From PALSA-660 sp036508875 (GTDB lineage: Bacteria; Actinomycetota; Coriobacteriia; Anaerosomatales; PALSA-660), in assembly GCA_036508875.1 (NCBI GenBank), contig DATCGP010000037.1:1-9024 (forward strand): DNA of 9,024 nt, read 5' to 3'. Shown one piece after another: positions 6,062 through 9,024 of the stretch (positions are counted from its first letter, which is position 1; every line of letters begins with the position of its first letter). A model generated the notes under the pieces. The model was not told the DNA's origin. It saw nothing but the letters and a program-made list of their open reading frames with translations, and made no database searches. Both the position numbers and the translations under genes were made by a program.

Positions 6062-6562
6062 GTTCGATCTTCCCCTCATCGGTCGTTGCGGGCGTCCGTC
6101 CCCCACCGGGACGGGCTGCCTCCACGAAGAATGGTACTACGCCGCCCGTCGCCAGCCCCCCGCCCCCGGCGAAGGCGCGTGCCGTACCCACGACTGATAG
6201 GAGGCATGCATCGGGTTTCCGGCGCATGGCAAGAATGCCGGGCGGGAGGGCCGCATGACCGTCGCCCTACTCAACCGCTCATCGGAATTGGCGTGGCAGG
6301 CGGGCGCCAGCCGGGCGGTTCGCTTTGCCATGACGCACGACTGGGGTAACTTGAGTACAGACGCCTGAAGGTCCCGGGTTCCTGCATCCGTGCCCGGGCC
6401 GTTGATGGGCTGTACGTGGCGGCTCGCGTTCTCGCCGCACTGAGTGAAGGATTTGCCCAGCGGAACTGAGCCGCCCGGGTGACGCCGCGAAAGGGGGCGA
6501 TGCACCGCAGCTTCAGGATGTGAATTCCGTATCCCAATCGCACTACTCGGAACGGGGGAGAA
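6062..6562. other. Divergent intergenic region, 501 bases
   Basis: No gene is supported here. It separates the NYN gene (leftward) from the cytochrome gene (rightward), so both promoters should be inside, but no clear -35/-10 pair is visible. Within 6199-6208 there is AGGAGG one base before an ATG; the 47-codon frame it would open (6206-6349) is of unlikely composition. GCGT and GGCA (around 6291-6298) can pair with TGCC and ACGC (around 6327-6337) with a 3-base bulge. The right part, 6355-6506, holds a chain of hairpins listed separately. The last 40 bases before the cytochrome are less GC-rich and appear unstructured. Confidence 0.6.
6355..6506 (+). promoter_or_regulatory. Structured 5' leader candidate upstream of the cytochrome gene
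   Basis: Consecutive stems can be drawn by eye. GTACAG (6355-6360) pairs with CTGTAC (6410-6415) and encloses CCCGGG (6373-6378) paired with CCCGGG (6393-6398). GCGGC (6419-6423) pairs with GCCGC (6434-6438), extended by GT/AC across a one-base bulge. CCC-A-GCGG (6456-6463) pairs with CCGC-CC-GGG (6471-6479). Finally GGTG (6478-6481) and CGCC (6483-6486) pair with GGCG (6496-6499) and CACC (6503-6506); this last stem shares bases with the previous one, so the two would be alternatives. Nested and mutually exclusive stems ahead of a respiratory gene suggest a riboswitch or attenuator, but conserved c-di-GMP-I bases are missing and I cannot assign a class. Chance pairing in GC-rich DNA is a real alternative. 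Confidence 0.35.
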
Positions 6563-9024
6563 ATGCGAATTTCTCGATGGTGTTACCTGACGGCCGCCGC
6601 GGCTCTTGCCGCCGCGCTCGTCGCCCCGGCCACGGCTTCGGCGCTGCTGACAAACGAATGGAACCAGCAGTTCGCCGGCACCGCGGTCTGTGTCTCGTGT
6701 CACGGATCGGATTACAACAACACGTCCCACGGACAGTTCGCCAATACCGGGACCAGCATGGCTCCCGCCAGCAACTCGGGCATGTGGCCCGTGGGGATCA
6801 CCGGCCATGGCGTGAGCGTCGATGCCAGCGGCGTCATCGCTCTCGGCGCGGGTACCGGCATGTACGAGTACATCAAGTTCCAGCCGAACGCCAACGGCCC
6901 CTTCCAGGCCCTCACGGCCACATGGGACCCCGCAGATCCCCTCAACTGGGTGATCGACGGCACCACGGGCAACGCGCTGGGTGACTACGCCTGCAACCAG
7001 TGCCACATGCTGGGTGCCGTCAAGAAGGGCACCACGCCTCCCGCGGTCGGCAACTTCGCCACCGGGGGCGCCTTCAACCGTATCGCTGGCACGAGCAACA
7101 CGTGGGCACTTGCCACCGGCGCCGATCCCGCGAGTTTCGCCAGCTACCTTCCGGGCGCGGGCATCCAGTGTGAGCGCTGCCACGGCACCGGCGTCGCATC
7201 CAGCGACCCGAGCCCCGCTGGCGGAGAGCACTGGACCTCCGGTGTGAAGATCGTCGGTTTCAACACCCCGGCAATGAAGGGCACTGCCAAGGCCGCGAGC
7301 ACCACGCTTCTGAACTCCCAGGTCTGCGGCCAGTGCCACGGCTCGTTCAAGTCGGGCGGCAACGTCGCCGGCTACACGCCGGACCAGTCGCTCACCGACT
7401 TCGTGCTGGCCAACAAGCAGTACACGGAAGCCGACGTACCGACCTCAACGGCCGCGTTCCTGGCCAACAAGAGCGCCTACAAGTTCTTCCCGAACGGCGA
7501 GAACTACAGCCTGAAGCACGTGTACTACACCGAGTGGGCCATGTCGGGCCATTCCGTCCGCGGCGCGCTTACTTCCGCCACGGTCGGCGTAACGCCGTAC
7601 CAGGCGGCCGGGCACAGCCACTACACCTCCGCGGGTAGCAGCCACATTCTCTGCAACCGCTGCCACACGGGTGAGGGCTACCTGAAGCGCAAGGGCGCCA
7701 CCATCATGTCCGCTTGGACAGAGGGCGTCGACACGGCCGGCAACTACGGCCAGGAGTGCGCCACATGCCACGTCTCGCACGGTTCTGTCGGCGCCGCCAA
7801 CATGACTGACGCCGTCGCGAACAACGAGGCCGTCGGCATGGCGGTCCGTACACCTGAGCAGGCCAATGGCAGCTACTCGACCCAGGGCTTGAGCGTTGCG
7901 AACAAGTCCATCTGCGAGGACTGCCACAACTGGCAGGTCGAGGTTCTTTCGAACAAGGGCACCGTCAACTCCGCCCTTGCTCTTCCGGCCATCCTCGGCA
8001 AGTACGCCAGTCATCCGCAGCGCGAGATCTACCACGGCCGCGCGATGCTCGAGATCCCGGCCGGCACCGACTTCATGCCGGGCGCCAAGTGCGAGCAGTG
8101 CCACATGCCCGCCACGCGTTCCGACCTGGTCGACAACGGTCTCAACCGCTACGCGGACCGCAACGCTAAGCGCTACAGCCACCGCATGTTCATCATGATG
8201 CCGGGCGACGCTGAGGCGTGGGGCCTGGCTCCGTGGGGCGACTCCTGCTCGCCGTGTCACGCAGGCGAGACGCAGGACCAGCTCCAGGCCAACATCGACA
8301 GCTGGCAGTCGACCGCTCTTGACCTGTCCAACCAGGTCACCAACGCGATCAACGCCGCTGTCAGTGCTGGTCACAGCACGGCGGACGGCGACGTCTACTT
8401 GCTGAAGGCCGCTTCCGCCAACCTGTCCCTGTACGTTCAGGACAGCTCGGGCGGCGCTCACAACCCGACGTACGAGCAGGCTGGTCTGACCAAGGCGATC
8501 CAGCTCGCGAAGTCCGCGGGCGGCACGCTGTCGATCATGGCTCCCGCCCGCGTCTCCTCGGGTGCGATCTTCTGCATCATGGGTGTCGCGCTCAACGGTG
8601 ACGGCTCTGCCGCCGCCGGAGTCACGGTCACCCTGTGGAACGGCGCGTCGAAGCTTGGCACGGATGTCACCGATGCAAACGGCAACTACGCCTTCGCATA
8701 CGCGCAGAGCTCGCTCAAGACTTTCACGGTCAAGTGGGCGCGCTCCAGCCAGTCCGTGTCCACTCTCATGGCCAACGCCACGGTCGCGGTCGATCTGATC
8801 CCGACTAACCTGACGATGAACATCAGCTCCCACCGCGTTGCGGCCGGAACCGTGTTCACCCTGAGTGGCGAGCTGAGCCCCGACGTTGCTGGCGCAACGA
8901 TCTATGTGCAGCACAGGTTCCCGGGCTCGAGCGTCTGGGTGACGTTCAGGACCCTCACGACCAGTGCTGACGGATCGTTCAGCACAGTGACGGCGACTCG
9001 TACGAAGGGCACCCATGAGTACCG
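6563..9024 (+). CDS. Exported nonahaem c-type cytochrome with Ig-like C-terminal domains (partial)
   Basis: Open at the right edge; 820 residues are visible. Residues 1-27 are a Sec signal peptide (RISR, hydrophobic 9-23, cleavage after ASA). Nine CXXCH haem c sites follow at 43 (CVSCH), 144 (CNQCH), 203 (CERCH), 255 (CGQCH), 364 (CNRCH), 399 (CATCH), 451 (CEDCH), 510 (CEQCH) and 562 (CSPCH). The last part, with CEQCHMP, SHRMFIMMPGD and AHNPTYEQAGL (H633), recalls NrfA and octahaem cytochromes. After an alpha-helical stretch (about 570-655) come two beta-sandwich domains: about 657-735 (NGDGSAAAGVTVTLWNG, DANGNYAFAY; carboxypeptidase-regulatory-like) and from 748 on (VAAGTVFTLSGELSPDVAGATIYVQ), typical of cell-surface repeats. 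It probably carries electrons at or through the cell wall; an enzymatic reductase role is possible. The start is fixed by an in-frame stop at 6521 with no other start codon between; GGGGGAG lies two bases before ATG. More repeats and an anchor are expected beyond the edge. Confidence 0.9.
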   Translation, partial: MRISRWCYLTAAAALAAALVAPATASALLTNEWNQQFAGTAVCVSCHGSDYNNTSHGQFANTGTSMAPASNSGMWPVGITGHGVSVDASGVIALGAGTGMYEYIKFQPNANGPFQALTATWDPADPLNWVIDGTTGNALGDYACNQCHMLGAVKKGTTPPAVGNFATGGAFNRIAGTSNTWALATGADPASFASYLPGAGIQCERCHGTGVASSDPSPAGGEHWTSGVKIVGFNTPAMKGTAKAASTTLLNSQVCGQCHGSFKSGGNVAGYTPDQSLTDFVLANKQYTEADVPTSTAAFLANKSAYKFFPNGENYSLKHVYYTEWAMSGHSVRGALTSATVGVTPYQAAGHSHYTSAGSSHILCNRCHTGEGYLKRKGATIMSAWTEGVDTAGNYGQECATCHVSHGSVGAANMTDAVANNEAVGMAVRTPEQANGSYSTQGLSVANKSICEDCHNWQVEVLSNKGTVNSALALPAILGKYASHPQREIYHGRAMLEIPAGTDFMPGAKCEQCHMPATRSDLVDNGLNRYADRNAKRYSHRMFIMMPGDAEAWGLAPWGDSCSPCHAGETQDQLQANIDSWQSTALDLSNQVTNAINAAVSAGHSTADGDVYLLKAASANLSLYVQDSSGGAHNPTYEQAGLTKAIQLAKSAGGTLSIMAPARVSSGAIFCIMGVALNGDGSAAAGVTVTLWNGASKLGTDVTDANGNYAFAYAQSSLKTFTVKWARSSQSVSTLMANATVAVDLIPTNLTMNISSHRVAAGTVFTLSGELSPDVAGATIYVQHRFPGSSVWVTFRTLTTSADGSFSTVTATRTKGTHEY

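Noticed and set aside
6390..6520. c-di-GMP-I, c-di-AMP (ydaO) or cobalamin riboswitch ahead of the cytochrome
   Set aside because: Fragments such as gggtgacgcc and a GAAA loop invite comparison, but the conserved cores (GCAAACC and GGACGCAAAGC; GTCAGCTAACC; the B12 box) are not present in order on either strand.
6062..6562. tRNA, small RNA gene or CRISPR repeats in the largest gap
   Set aside because: No cloverleaf with a TTCGA-type T-loop, and no regularly spaced direct repeats were seen.
7445..9016. Long minus-strand open frame (523 codons) opposite the cytochrome
   Set aside because: The plus frame has a signal peptide, nine CXXCH motifs and Ig-like domains. The antisense frame has no recognisable motif and is explained by codon bias.

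Overview
The window is high-GC bacterial chromosome with short intergenic gaps. The gene set (MgtA-type ATPase, small clostridial-type ferredoxin, lipoprotein with an LLAAGC lipobox, and a large secreted multiheme c-type cytochrome carrying Ig-like domains) suggests an anaerobic, probably Gram-positive-type high-GC lineage. A non-Streptomyces actinobacterium, such as a subsurface relative of the Coriobacteriia, would fit. The phylum is an inference from gene content and base composition; no rRNA or other phylogenetic marker is present.

Layout. (1) 1-711 (+): C-terminal third of a magnesium-type P-type ATPase, cut by the window edge, ending at a small hairpin. (2) 748-1470 (-): a YgjP/SprT-like zinc metallopeptidase, convergent with the ATPase and divergent from the next genes. 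(3) 1577-2430 (+): a probable two-gene operon of a single-[4Fe-4S] ferredoxin and an unrecognised lipoprotein 23 bases downstream; it ends in a perfect 13-bp inverted repeat that overlaps the lipoprotein's last codons. (4) 2438-6061 (-): in transcription order, a NYN-LOTUS RNA-binding/nuclease-like protein, a cyclophilin-type peptidyl-prolyl isomerase, a nested hairpin terminator, and a fused RlmKL 23S rRNA methyltransferase whose start looks leaderless. (5) 6062-6562: a 501-base divergent intergenic region whose right half can fold into several consecutive hairpins. (6) 6563-9024 (+): an exported cytochrome with nine CXXCH haem sites followed by at least two Ig-like beta-sandwich domains, running off the right edge.

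The minus-strand block is RNA/protein housekeeping (rRNA methylation, protein folding, RNA-directed NYN protein). The right end is a respiratory or extracellular electron-transfer locus. Its cytochrome combines a NrfA/octahaem-like haem region with cell-surface-type repeats, which suggests an electron carrier or reductase held in or across the cell wall. It is the most interesting element here, together with its structured upstream region. I found no CRISPR array, insertion sequence, tRNA, rRNA or phage gene.
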